Origin: RGIG7450 sp045577655
GTDB taxonomy: Bacteria; Bacillota; Clostridia; RUG12999
Reading direction: 5' to 3'
DNA length: 64,000 bases
NCBI GenBank assembly: GCA_045577655.1
Contig: JAZNIU010000027.1
Coordinates: forward strand, 1 to 64,000
The position numbers and the translations under genes were made by a program. Each line of letters opens with the position of its first letter. Position 1 is the stretch's first letter. The notes under the pieces were generated by a model that saw nothing but the letters and a program-made list of their open reading frames with translations, did not search any database and was not told the DNA's origin. Positions 8,510 through 16,409 of the stretch are shown here, piece by piece.

Positions 8510-9055
8510 ATGACAAATTTAAATAAACAAAGAAATAAAAAGATGATACTCGCAGCCATGTTTCTGGCTCTGGGAATGGCGCTTCCTTTTCTTACCTCCC
8601 AGGTCAAAGAAATAGGCGATTCGCTGCTTCCAATGCATCTTGCGGTTATGCTGTGCGGGATTATTTGCGGCAGCAGATACGGGCTTGTTGTTGGACTGCT
8701 TTTACCAGTTTTAAGAGGTTTTTGTTTTGGAATGCCAAGACTTTACCCTAATGCTATGTGGATGTCACCCGAACTTGCTGTTTATGGGTTTTCAGTTGGA
8801 TTTTTTTATTCGGTTTTACCGAAAAACAGAAAAACCTCCGTTTATATTTCACTTCTGGGAGCTATGCTGTGCGGCAGGATAATCTGGGGGATTTTAAAGG
8901 CGGTTATTCTCGGCGTTTCGGAAAAACAGTTTACAATAGCTATGTTTGTTGCAGAGGGGTTTGTTGATGCAATCCCCGGCATTATACTGCAACTTTTGTT
9001 AATACCGCTCATTGTTTCGCTTGTGAAAAAGGAGAATGCAAATGGACAAAATTAA
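8510..9055 (+). CDS. ECF transporter substrate-binding (S) component next to larA
   Basis: A 181-residue membrane protein with about five to six hydrophobic segments. It opens with MILAAMFLALGMALPFL and has the PMHLAVMLCGIICG and GLVVGLLLPVLRGFCFGMPR stretches found in one subgroup of ECF S components. The substrate is not known to me. The gene overlaps the LarA-type racemase by 14 bases, so the two are likely translated together, which suggests the imported molecule concerns LarA, either its cofactor supply or its substrate (inference). It starts 8 bases after the FrhB-like gene, so it may be transcribed from the glycan cluster. Confidence 0.75.
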   Translation: MTNLNKQRNKKMILAAMFLALGMALPFLTSQVKEIGDSLLPMHLAVMLCGIICGSRYGLVVGLLLPVLRGFCFGMPRLYPNAMWMSPELAVYGFSVGFFYSVLPKNRKTSVYISLLGAMLCGRIIWGILKAVILGVSEKQFTIAMFVAEGFVDAIPGIILQLLLIPLIVSLVKKENANGQN

Positions 9056-10325
9056 GATATCTTTTCCTTATGGGAAAGGAAAAATGGAATATGAGTTTAA
9101 TAAAAAAGAACTTGAAGGTGTTTTAACATCCGGGATAGAAGAATATATTCCTGAGGCAGATGAGGAAACTCTTGTAAGAAGGGCGCTTGAAAACCCGGTT
9201 GGTTCCAACCGTTTGTGCGAGCTTGCTAAAGGGAAAAACAAGATTGTTATTATTGCAAGTGACCATACGCGACCCGTTCCCAGCAAGGTTATTATGCCTG
9301 CTATGCTTGAAGAAATAAGAAAAGGCAACCCTGATGCCGACATAACAATTCTTATTGCAACAGGTTGTCACAGAGGAACTACTAAAGAAGAACTTATTTA
9401 CAAGTTTGGGGAAGAAATTGTTAAGAATGAAAATATCTACATTCACGACTGCGACGAAAGAGAAAAACTTGAAAATTTAGGAAAACTTCCGTCAGGTGGC
9501 GAATGCGAAATAAATTCTATAGCAACACAAGCTGATTTGCTTGTTGCGGAAGGGTTTATTGAACCACATCTTTTTGCAGGATATTCGGGTGGCAGGAAAA
9601 GTGTTCTGCCGGGTATTGTAAGCCGTGAGACAGTGCTTGCGAACCATTGTGCAGAGTTTATTGACAGTGAAAATGCAAGAACGGGAGTTCTTGAAAACAA
9701 TCCCGTTCACAAGGATATGCTCTGGGCAGCAAAGGCTGCCAAGCTTACATTTATTGTAAATGTTGTTTTAAACGGAGAAAAAAAGGTTATTTACGCTGTT
9801 GCGGGAGACCTTGAAAAAGCTCATAAAAAGGGAACCGACTTTTTATCAACTCTGTGCGGAGTAAAAGGGACCGGGGCAGATGTTGTAATTACATCAAACG
9901 GTGGTTATCCGCTTGACCAGAATGTCTACCAGGCGGTAAAAGGGATGACGGCAGCAGAAGCGGCAGTTAAAGGGGGAGGCGTAATAATTATGCTTTCCGA
10001 AACTTCTGACGGGTCAGGAAGCGACCATTTTTATAATCTTCTCTCGGAGAAAGAAGATGTCGGTGAAATGATGAAAACTCTTCTTTCCCAGAAAAGAACC
10101 GAAACGGTTCCGGACCAGTGGCAGGCGCAGATTCTTTTGAGAATTCTGATGAAATCAACTGTTATATATATTTCCGAAATGGAAGATGAATTGGTTGAAA
10201 AAATGCATATGATACCTGCCAAATCTATTGAAGAGGCACTTATAAAGGCAAAAAGAATATTGAATAAAGATAGTATTAAAATTACAGCGATTCCGGACGG
10301 AATTTCGGTTGTTGTTAAAAAATGA
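9042..10325 (+). CDS. LarA family nickel-dependent 2-hydroxy-acid racemase
   Basis: LarA enzymes interconvert the stereoisomers of lactate or other 2-hydroxy acids using a nickel-pincer nucleotide covalently bound to a lysine. The 427-residue protein keeps the known functional residues in context: DHTRP with Arg77, ATGCHRG with His110, EPHLFAGYSGGRKSVLPG with His176 and the cofactor lysine Lys186, and NHCAEF with His202. Start ATG 9042 is chosen because AAAGGAG at 9028-9034 leaves 7 bases; ATG 9036 would be too close. No larB, larC or larE cofactor-synthesis genes are in the window. The next gene is glycerate kinase, so glycerate is a candidate substrate rather than lactate (inference). Confidence 0.85.
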   Translation: MDKIKISFPYGKGKMEYEFNKKELEGVLTSGIEEYIPEADEETLVRRALENPVGSNRLCELAKGKNKIVIIASDHTRPVPSKVIMPAMLEEIRKGNPDADITILIATGCHRGTTKEELIYKFGEEIVKNENIYIHDCDEREKLENLGKLPSGGECEINSIATQADLLVAEGFIEPHLFAGYSGGRKSVLPGIVSRETVLANHCAEFIDSENARTGVLENNPVHKDMLWAAKAAKLTFIVNVVLNGEKKVIYAVAGDLEKAHKKGTDFLSTLCGVKGTGADVVITSNGGYPLDQNVYQAVKGMTAAEAAVKGGGVIIMLSETSDGSGSDHFYNLLSEKEDVGEMMKTLLSQKRTETVPDQWQAQILLRILMKSTVIYISEMEDELVEKMHMIPAKSIEEALIKAKRILNKDSIKITAIPDGISVVVKK

Positions 10326-10335
10326 GGAGAAATAA

Positions 10336-11469
10336 ATGAATATTTTAGTTGCAATAGATTCCTTTAAAGGAAGCCTTACTTCTCTTGAAGCGGGGAATGC
10401 TGCAAGTGAAGGAATAAAAAGATGTTTTCCTGATGCTGATATAAAAATTTTGCCCATAGCAGACGGCGGCGAGGGAACTGTTCAGGCTCTTGCCTATGGT
10501 CTGGGCGGAGAAATACAAAAAGTTTCTGTTAAAAATCCTCTGGGTGAAGAAATTGTTGCAGAATATGGTATGGTTGGGAAAACTGCAATAATCGAAATGG
10601 CAGCTGCTGCAGGAATTATTCTGATTGACAAAACGCAGCTTAACCCAATGGTGACAACCACTTACGGAGTGGGACAGATAATCAGGGACGCAATTTCAAA
10701 AGGTTGCAGAGAATTTATTATCGGCATTGGCGGAAGTGCAACCAACGACGGCGGTGCAGGAATGCTTCAGGCGCTCGGCTATCAGCTCCTTGACAAAGAC
10801 GGAAATGAAATTTCGCTTGGAGCAAAAGACATAGGCAAAATTGCTCAGATAAAAGATAACAAAGTAGTTCCGGAACTTTCTGAATGTGTGTTTAATATTG
10901 CGTGTGATGTTACAAATCCTTTGTGCGGAGAAAACGGTTGCAGTGCAATTTTCGGCCCGCAAAAAGGCGCAAAAAAAGAAGATATCAAGGTGATGGATGA
11001 TTCACTTTATCATTTTGCAGAAGTAACAAAACAAAAGTATAAAAATACTGATATGAATTTCCCCGGAGCGGGAGCTGCAGGTGGACTTGGATTTGCTTTT
11101 ATGGCGTTTCTGAATGGCAAACTGCAGTCGGGTATCAATCTTATACTTGAAAAAATTGAGATTGAAAAATATATAAAAGAAGCTGACCTTGTTATTACGG
11201 GTGAAGGAAAAATTGACAGCCAGACAATTATGGGGAAAGCCCCGACGGGAATTGCAAAGCTTGCAAAAAAATATGACAAAAAGGTTATAGGTTTTTGCGG
11301 ATGCACAACAAGAGATGCGGGAATTTGCAATCGGCACGGAATTGATGCTTTTTTCCCGATTGTCAGGTCTGCCTGCACCATAGAAGAGGCGATGGACAGG
11401 GAAAATGCGGCAGCAAATATGGCAGATTGTGTTGAACAGGCAATGCGCCTTTTTGCTTTTTCAAAATAA
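10336..11469 (+). CDS. Glycerate kinase, GlxK/GarK type
   Basis: The enzyme phosphorylates D-glycerate with ATP, giving 2-phosphoglycerate (3-phosphoglycerate in some relatives) and feeding lower glycolysis. The 377-residue length is normal. Family signatures are complete: VAIDSFKGSLTSLEA at the N-terminus, PIADGGEGTV near residue 38, GIGGSATNDGGAGML near residue 130 and ITGEGKIDSQT near residue 290. It starts 10 bases after larA behind a GAGGAG site. Together with the racemase and the TRAP transporter downstream it suggests a route in which an imported hydroxy acid is converted to D-glycerate and phosphorylated. Confidence 0.92.
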   Translation: MNILVAIDSFKGSLTSLEAGNAASEGIKRCFPDADIKILPIADGGEGTVQALAYGLGGEIQKVSVKNPLGEEIVAEYGMVGKTAIIEMAAAAGIILIDKTQLNPMVTTTYGVGQIIRDAISKGCREFIIGIGGSATNDGGAGMLQALGYQLLDKDGNEISLGAKDIGKIAQIKDNKVVPELSECVFNIACDVTNPLCGENGCSAIFGPQKGAKKEDIKVMDDSLYHFAEVTKQKYKNTDMNFPGAGAAGGLGFAFMAFLNGKLQSGINLILEKIEIEKYIKEADLVITGEGKIDSQTIMGKAPTGIAKLAKKYDKKVIGFCGCTTRDAGICNRHGIDAFFPIVRSACTIEEAMDRENAAANMADCVEQAMRLFAFSK

Positions 11470-11484
11470 AATCAAAAAAAACTA

Positions 11485-11513
11485 TTGAAATATGGTAAAA
11501 AATATTATATAAT
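11485..11513 (+). promoter_or_regulatory. Sigma-A promoter of the TRAP transporter genes
   Basis: TTGAAA at 11485-11490 and a perfect TATAAT at 11508-11513 with a 17-base spacer, lying 34 bases before the binding-protein start. It lets the transporter be made separately from larA and glycerate kinase. Confidence 0.7.
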
Positions 11514-11547
11514 AATATATTATACTAATAAAATATGGAGGATTATC

Positions 11548-12507
11548 ATGAAAAGAATAGTAGCTATGCTTATGGTGCTTGTAATGGCACTCGCTGTTGC
11601 TTCCTGCGGAAGCACAACAGGAACAAAAATGACAATGGGTACCGGCGGTACAGCAGGTACATATTATGGTTACGGCGGCGTTCTCGGACAGTATATCAAA
11701 GACAAAGCCGGCATTGGTGTAACAGTTGTTTCAACTGATGGTTCAAAAGCTAATATCCAGGGTATTGAAGCTGGAAACTATCAGCTCGGAACAGTTCAGT
11801 CTGACGTTATGTCTTATGCTTGGGAAGGCACACGCTCTTTCACAGAAGAAGGCAAAACAACTTCTTTCCGTACAGTTGCAGGGCTTTATGCAGAAGCAGT
11901 TCAGCTTGTTACAATGGACCCGTCCATCAAATCTGTTGCAGACCTTAAAGGTAAAGCGGTTTCCATCGGTGCTCCCGGATCCGGCGTTTATTTTAACGCA
12001 GTTGACGTGCTTACAGCAGCAGGTCTTACAGAAAACGACATTAAAGCACAGTATCAGTCTTTCGCAGACAGTGCAGATGCTTTAAAGGATGGAAAAATTG
12101 ACGCAGCATTTATCGTTGCAGGTCCTCCGACACCGGCAATTACAGAGCTTTGCACAACAAACAGTGCATACCTCGTTCCTATCGACGGTGCAATTGCTGA
12201 AAAACTTATGAGTGACTGTCCTTTCTATTCACTCTACACAATTCCTGCAGGTACATATAACGGCCAGGCAGAAGATGTTGTTACAGTAACAGTTAAAGCA
12301 ACTCTCATCGTAAGTGAATCTGCATCTGAAGAAGATGTTTACAAATTGACAGCAGCAATTTTTGATAACATTGATGCTATTTCTGCAGAAAATGCAAAAG
12401 GTAAAGAACTTAGCCTTGAAAATGCAACTGAAGGTCTTACAATTCCTTTCCACGCAGGTGCTGCAAAATATTTCTCAGAAAAAGGTATTACAGTAGCAGT
12501 CGATTAA
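11548..12507 (+). CDS. TAXI family TRAP transporter solute-binding lipoprotein
   Basis: The extracytoplasmic receptor of a tripartite ATP-independent periplasmic-type transporter, here anchored as a lipoprotein. The 319-residue protein has a signal peptide ending in the lipobox VASC (Cys20), then TMGTGGTAGTYYGYGGVLGQ, the hallmark N-terminus of TAXI receptors, and GKAVSIGAPGSGVYFNA near residue 130. Start ATG 11548 follows GGAGG at 11537-11541; an upstream in-frame ATG at 11485 lies in the promoter. TAXI receptors bind organic acids or amino acids; the ligand is not set by the sequence, but the neighbouring LarA and glycerate kinase point to a hydroxy acid. Confidence 0.9.
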   Translation: MKRIVAMLMVLVMALAVASCGSTTGTKMTMGTGGTAGTYYGYGGVLGQYIKDKAGIGVTVVSTDGSKANIQGIEAGNYQLGTVQSDVMSYAWEGTRSFTEEGKTTSFRTVAGLYAEAVQLVTMDPSIKSVADLKGKAVSIGAPGSGVYFNAVDVLTAAGLTENDIKAQYQSFADSADALKDGKIDAAFIVAGPPTPAITELCTTNSAYLVPIDGAIAEKLMSDCPFYSLYTIPAGTYNGQAEDVVTVTVKATLIVSESASEEDVYKLTAAIFDNIDAISAENAKGKELSLENATEGLTIPFHAGAAKYFSEKGITVAVD

Positions 12508-12524
12508 TTTATTCGCATATTTGT

Positions 12525-12551
12525 GGCTGCGGCGAAAAGTTCGTCGCAGCC
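12525..12551 (+). other. Strong hairpin between TRAP receptor and permease genes
   Basis: GGCTGCGGCGAA (12525-12536) pairs with TTCGTCGCAGCC (12540-12551) around a three-base loop, with one G-T pair. The T run after it is short, so full termination is unlikely. Such a hairpin just after a binding-protein gene is often an mRNA-stabilising or partial-termination element giving more receptor than permease. Confidence 0.7.
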
Positions 12552-12584
12552 ATTTTAGTATAACAGAACCAAGGGGGAAAACGG

Positions 12585-14534
12585 ATGTTATTTGGGAAAA
12601 AAGCAGAAACTGAAAACAGACCGATGGACTTACAAGAGGTTATGCAGAAATTTGACCGCGAGTCCAACACCAGAATCTGGGAAGGTAAGGCGAAAATTGC
12701 AGTTAACTTCATTCTGGCTTCTTTTTCACTTTTCTGCCTGTATGTAACTCTTTTTGCAAGCTGGTTGGAGGAACTCAGACTTACAACCTTTGTTGCATTT
12801 ATTGTTTTTATAGGTTACCTTATGTATCCTGCTAAAAAGGGTATCCAGAAGGTAAACTATATGCCGTGGTATGATGTTCTTCTTATGCTGCTTGGCACAG
12901 GAGCATTTCTTTACTATTCGGCAAATGCTATTACAATCATTCAGCAGGGAAGTAATTTTGAATGGTACCAGGTTGTAATAGGTATTATCGGCATAATTTC
13001 ACTTATAGAGGTTTGTCGCAGAAGCGTTGGGCTGCCCATTGTCATTGTGGCACTCTGCTTTGTGGCTTATGCACTTATCTGGGGGCTTTCAAATCCATCC
13101 CTCTGGAAAAAACTTAACTATTTAACACACTATCTGTTCTATAGCAAAGAAGGCATACTCTCAACACCAATAAACGTTTGCTCAAAATTTATTGTTGTGT
13201 TTATAATATTCGGTGCATTTTTGGAAAGAACGGGCATAGCTGACTTCTTCATCAAAATTGCAAACACAATTGTCGGCGGTTTTTCAGGCGGACCTGCAAA
13301 AGTTGCGGTTGTAGCAAGTGCTCTTGAAGGCATGGTTTCCGGTTCTTCTGTTGCAAACACAGTTGGTTCCGGCTCGGTTACAATACCACTTATGAAGAAA
13401 ACCGGATACAAACCAGAGTTTGCGGCAGCGGCAGAAGCATCTGCCTCAACCGGTGGACAGATTATGCCGCCGATTATGGGTGCGGCAGCTTTCCTTATGG
13501 CAGACTATATCGGAGTTCCGTACAGTAACATTGTTGTAAGAGCGATTTTGCCGGCGGTACTATATTTTGCAGGCGTGTTCATTACAGTTCACCTGGAAGC
13601 AAAAAAAGAAGGCTTGCGCGGAATTCCTAAAGAAGACCGTCCAAAACTTGTGCCGCTTTTAAAACAGATTTATCTGCTCCTTCCGCTTGTTCTTCTTATT
13701 TACCTTGTAGGTACAAGCAAAAACTCAATTCAGTATGCTGCAGCAATTTCAATAATTGCGGCTATAGTTGTAAGTTTGTTTAACAAAGGAAGCCGTATAA
13801 CACCAAAACGTTTCTTTGAAGCACTTGCAGCAGGCGGCCAGGGTATGATTACCGTAGCTGCAGCCTGCGGTGTTGCAGGAATAATTGCAGGAACAATCAC
13901 AATGACCGGTCTTGCAAACATAATGATTAACGGAATAGTTGCTCTTGCAGGAAACCAGGTTATAATTGCTCTGGTGCTCACAATGCTTTGTTGCATAGTT
14001 CTTGGTATGGGTGTTCCGACAACTGCTAACTATTGTATTATGGCAGCTACCTGTGCTCCCATTTTAACCCGTATGGGTGTACCCACTATTGCTGCACACT
14101 TCTTTGTGTTTTACTTTGGTATAGTGGCAGACCTCACGCCACCCGTTGCCCTTGCGGCGTATGCTGGTGCGGCTATCGGTCAGGCAAACCCAATGAAAAC
14201 AGCGTTCACAGCAACAAAGCTTGCAATTGGCGCGTTTATTGTTCCGTATATGTTTGCGCTTAATCCGAAAATGTTGATGATAGATGCAACGGCGTTTGAA
14301 ATTATTCAGATAAGCATAACTTCACTTATAGGGATTTTTGCAGTTTCCGCATCACTTGAAGGCTATTTGCTGGACAAAATGTCTTGGTATCAGAGGTTGA
14401 TTTCTCTTGCCGGAGGTCTTCTACTTATTGATGCCGGACTTTATACTGATATTGGTGGAATAAGCCTTGTGGCGATAATACTCATTTTGCAGTTTTTCTC
14501 AGGCAGAAAGAGAAAACTTGCAGCAAATATATAA
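12585..14534 (+). CDS. TRAP transporter permease, fused small and large membrane subunits
   Basis: A 649-residue membrane protein joining the DctQ-like (about 4 membrane segments) and DctM-like (about 12 segments) parts of a TRAP transporter, the usual arrangement for TAXI systems. It uses an ion gradient to move the ligand delivered by the receptor lipoprotein. Recognisable stretches include SGSSVANTVGSGSVTIP and ASTGGQIMPPIMGAAAF near residues 250-305 and VPTTANYCIMAATCAPIL near residue 470. AGGGGG precedes ATG 12585. It lies after the receptor gene and its hairpin, and 19 bases before an AllA-like gene, so all three are likely on one transcript. Confidence 0.92.
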   Translation: MLFGKKAETENRPMDLQEVMQKFDRESNTRIWEGKAKIAVNFILASFSLFCLYVTLFASWLEELRLTTFVAFIVFIGYLMYPAKKGIQKVNYMPWYDVLLMLLGTGAFLYYSANAITIIQQGSNFEWYQVVIGIIGIISLIEVCRRSVGLPIVIVALCFVAYALIWGLSNPSLWKKLNYLTHYLFYSKEGILSTPINVCSKFIVVFIIFGAFLERTGIADFFIKIANTIVGGFSGGPAKVAVVASALEGMVSGSSVANTVGSGSVTIPLMKKTGYKPEFAAAAEASASTGGQIMPPIMGAAAFLMADYIGVPYSNIVVRAILPAVLYFAGVFITVHLEAKKEGLRGIPKEDRPKLVPLLKQIYLLLPLVLLIYLVGTSKNSIQYAAAISIIAAIVVSLFNKGSRITPKRFFEALAAGGQGMITVAAACGVAGIIAGTITMTGLANIMINGIVALAGNQVIIALVLTMLCCIVLGMGVPTTANYCIMAATCAPILTRMGVPTIAAHFFVFYFGIVADLTPPVALAAYAGAAIGQANPMKTAFTATKLAIGAFIVPYMFALNPKMLMIDATAFEIIQISITSLIGIFAVSASLEGYLLDKMSWYQRLISLAGGLLLIDAGLYTDIGGISLVAIILILQFFSGRKRKLAANI

Positions 14535-14553
14535 ATAAATTTGAGGTGTTATT

Positions 14554-15045
14554 ATGAAAACAATTAAAGCTGTTAAGCTTACAAACGAAGAATTTGCTCC
14601 TTTTGGACAGTTCTACACAATGACAGAACCCGATGGCTACGCTCTTTGCGGAGAAATACATAAATTTTTTCCGGACAGAGTTGTCGGCGACAGCAATCAC
14701 AGAATAGGTTTTTCGCCCATTGTTGTAAAAAAACCGGAAAAAATGGTTATTACTCAGCAGGAATATCATACAACAACCTGGGAAATGATTCTTCCGCTTG
14801 ATGATGATATGATACTTCACTGTGCACCTGCATCTGCAGGAACACCTGTTCCCGATTATGTAAAGGCATTTATTGTTCCTAAAAACACTCTTGTAAAGAT
14901 GAATGCGGCAATCTGGCATCTTGCACCGCTTCCGGCAAATAATGACAGCCTTACAGCTATGATTATCTTGCCTGAATGCACCTATGCAAATGACTGCACA
15001 GTTGTTGACCTTAAAGAAGAGGAACAGTTTGAAATTGTAAAATAA
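14554..15045 (+). CDS. Ureidoglycolate lyase (AllA) family protein
   Basis: A 163-residue cupin-fold protein of the family that contains AllA, which splits ureidoglycolate to glyoxylate and urea. Family features are EYHTTTWEMILP near residue 70, VKAFIVP near residue 108, AAIWHLAPLP near residue 118 with the conserved Trp-His, and NDCTVVDL near the end, matching the NDC-V motif of AllA. It replaces the usual Gln-Ala-Phe after the first His with Trp-Glu-Met, so the substrate may differ. No other allantoin-pathway genes are present; it follows the TRAP permease by 19 bases. A role in handling glyoxylate- or glycerate-related acids is plausible but unproven. Confidence 0.75.
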   Translation: MKTIKAVKLTNEEFAPFGQFYTMTEPDGYALCGEIHKFFPDRVVGDSNHRIGFSPIVVKKPEKMVITQQEYHTTTWEMILPLDDDMILHCAPASAGTPVPDYVKAFIVPKNTLVKMNAAIWHLAPLPANNDSLTAMIILPECTYANDCTVVDLKEEEQFEIVK

Positions 15046-15074
15046 ATTTGTGCTGATTATATGAGGTAAAAGCT

Positions 15075-16409
15075 ATGAAACTGCCGTATGGAGTAAACAG
15101 AATAATTACCATACTGGGCGAAGGCGGATATGAGGCCTTCGCTGTGGGCGGTTGTGTGCGTGATATGATAATGGGGAAAGAACCCGTAGATTATGATATT
15201 ACAACAAATGCTTTGCCACAGCAGATAAAAAACTGTTTTGCCGGGTTTAAAACAATTGACACAGGAATTAAACACGGAACTGTTACTGTTGTTTTAAATG
15301 ACGAAAACTTTGAAATTACAACCTACAGGGTTGACGGAGAATACACTGACAACAGAAGACCGGACAATGTTCGGTTTTCTTCTTTAATCAGCGAGGATTT
15401 GTCCCGCAGAGATTTTACTGTAAATGCAATGGCGTATAGTGAGGATGAGGGCCTTGTTGATTTGTTTGATGGTGAAAAGGACATTAAAAACAAGGTTATT
15501 CGTTGTGTTGGTGATCCGGACAAACGTTTTAACGAAGACGGACTTCGTATTTTAAGAGCCTTACGATTTGCTTCCACCCTAGGTTTTGAAATTGAAAAGA
15601 AAACTGCAGAAGCAATAAAAAGAAACAAAGGACTTCTTAAAAACCTTTCGGCAGAAAGAGTTTTTTCAGAATTTAAAAAGCTTGTTTGCGGAGAAAATGC
15701 TGCAAAAATTATTAGTGATTATAAAGAGGTAATAGGCGTATTTCTACCGGAAATTCTGCCCATGATTGATTTTGTTCAGCGCACGAAATATCATAACTTA
15801 AATGTTTTTGACCACACTGTTAAAGCGTTTGAAAAAACAGAAAAAGATGTTGTTTTAAGACTTGCTGCTCTTTTGCACGATGTTGGCAAACCGGCGGCTG
15901 TAACAACCGACGAGGCAGGGGTGGACCATTTTAAAGGTCATGCTGTCATCAGTGCAGAAATGGCTGAGACAGTGTTAAAACGACTAAAAGCAGACAATAA
16001 AACGATAGAATCGGTAAAACTGCTTATACTTTATCATAGTGCAAAAATTCTGCCCGAAGAAGCAGATTTAAAAAAACTAATTTCTGAAATTGGGTTTGAG
16101 CACGCAAAAAATCTGATGAAGCTTAAAATTTCCGACACCTATGCAAAAGCATATCCTTATTGCGAAGATAATACTCCAAGAGAAAATCTTGAAATTATAA
16201 AAAGAATTGAAAAAAGCGGGGACCCTGTTTTTATAAAAGACTTAAAAATAAACGGGACCGACATTATGCAAATGGGTGTGAAAGGTCAGGCAGTCGGAAA
16301 GATTTTAAACCTGCTTCTTGATTTGGTGATTTTAAAGGAAATTGAAAATGAAAAAGGCTTGCTTTTGGAGCAAGCTGAAAAATTTATCTGTAACGGGAGG
16401 GAAAAATGA
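15075..16409 (+). CDS. cca: CCA-adding tRNA nucleotidyltransferase
   Basis: Adds or repairs the 3' CCA end of tRNAs with CTP and ATP. The 444-residue protein is a class II enzyme with an extra C-terminal HD domain. The catalytic head carries AVGGCVRDMIMG near residue 22 with the metal-binding DYDITTNA shortly after; the tRNA-binding neck includes EDGLRILRALRFAS near residue 155; an HD-domain LLHDVGKP motif lies near residue 268. AGGTAAA precedes ATG 15075, and the stop overlaps the ABC exporter start in an ATGA. No terminator separates it from the transporter block upstream. Confidence 0.93.
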   Translation: MKLPYGVNRIITILGEGGYEAFAVGGCVRDMIMGKEPVDYDITTNALPQQIKNCFAGFKTIDTGIKHGTVTVVLNDENFEITTYRVDGEYTDNRRPDNVRFSSLISEDLSRRDFTVNAMAYSEDEGLVDLFDGEKDIKNKVIRCVGDPDKRFNEDGLRILRALRFASTLGFEIEKKTAEAIKRNKGLLKNLSAERVFSEFKKLVCGENAAKIISDYKEVIGVFLPEILPMIDFVQRTKYHNLNVFDHTVKAFEKTEKDVVLRLAALLHDVGKPAAVTTDEAGVDHFKGHAVISAEMAETVLKRLKADNKTIESVKLLILYHSAKILPEEADLKKLISEIGFEHAKNLMKLKISDTYAKAYPYCEDNTPRENLEIIKRIEKSGDPVFIKDLKINGTDIMQMGVKGQAVGKILNLLLDLVILKEIENEKGLLLEQAEKFICNGREK

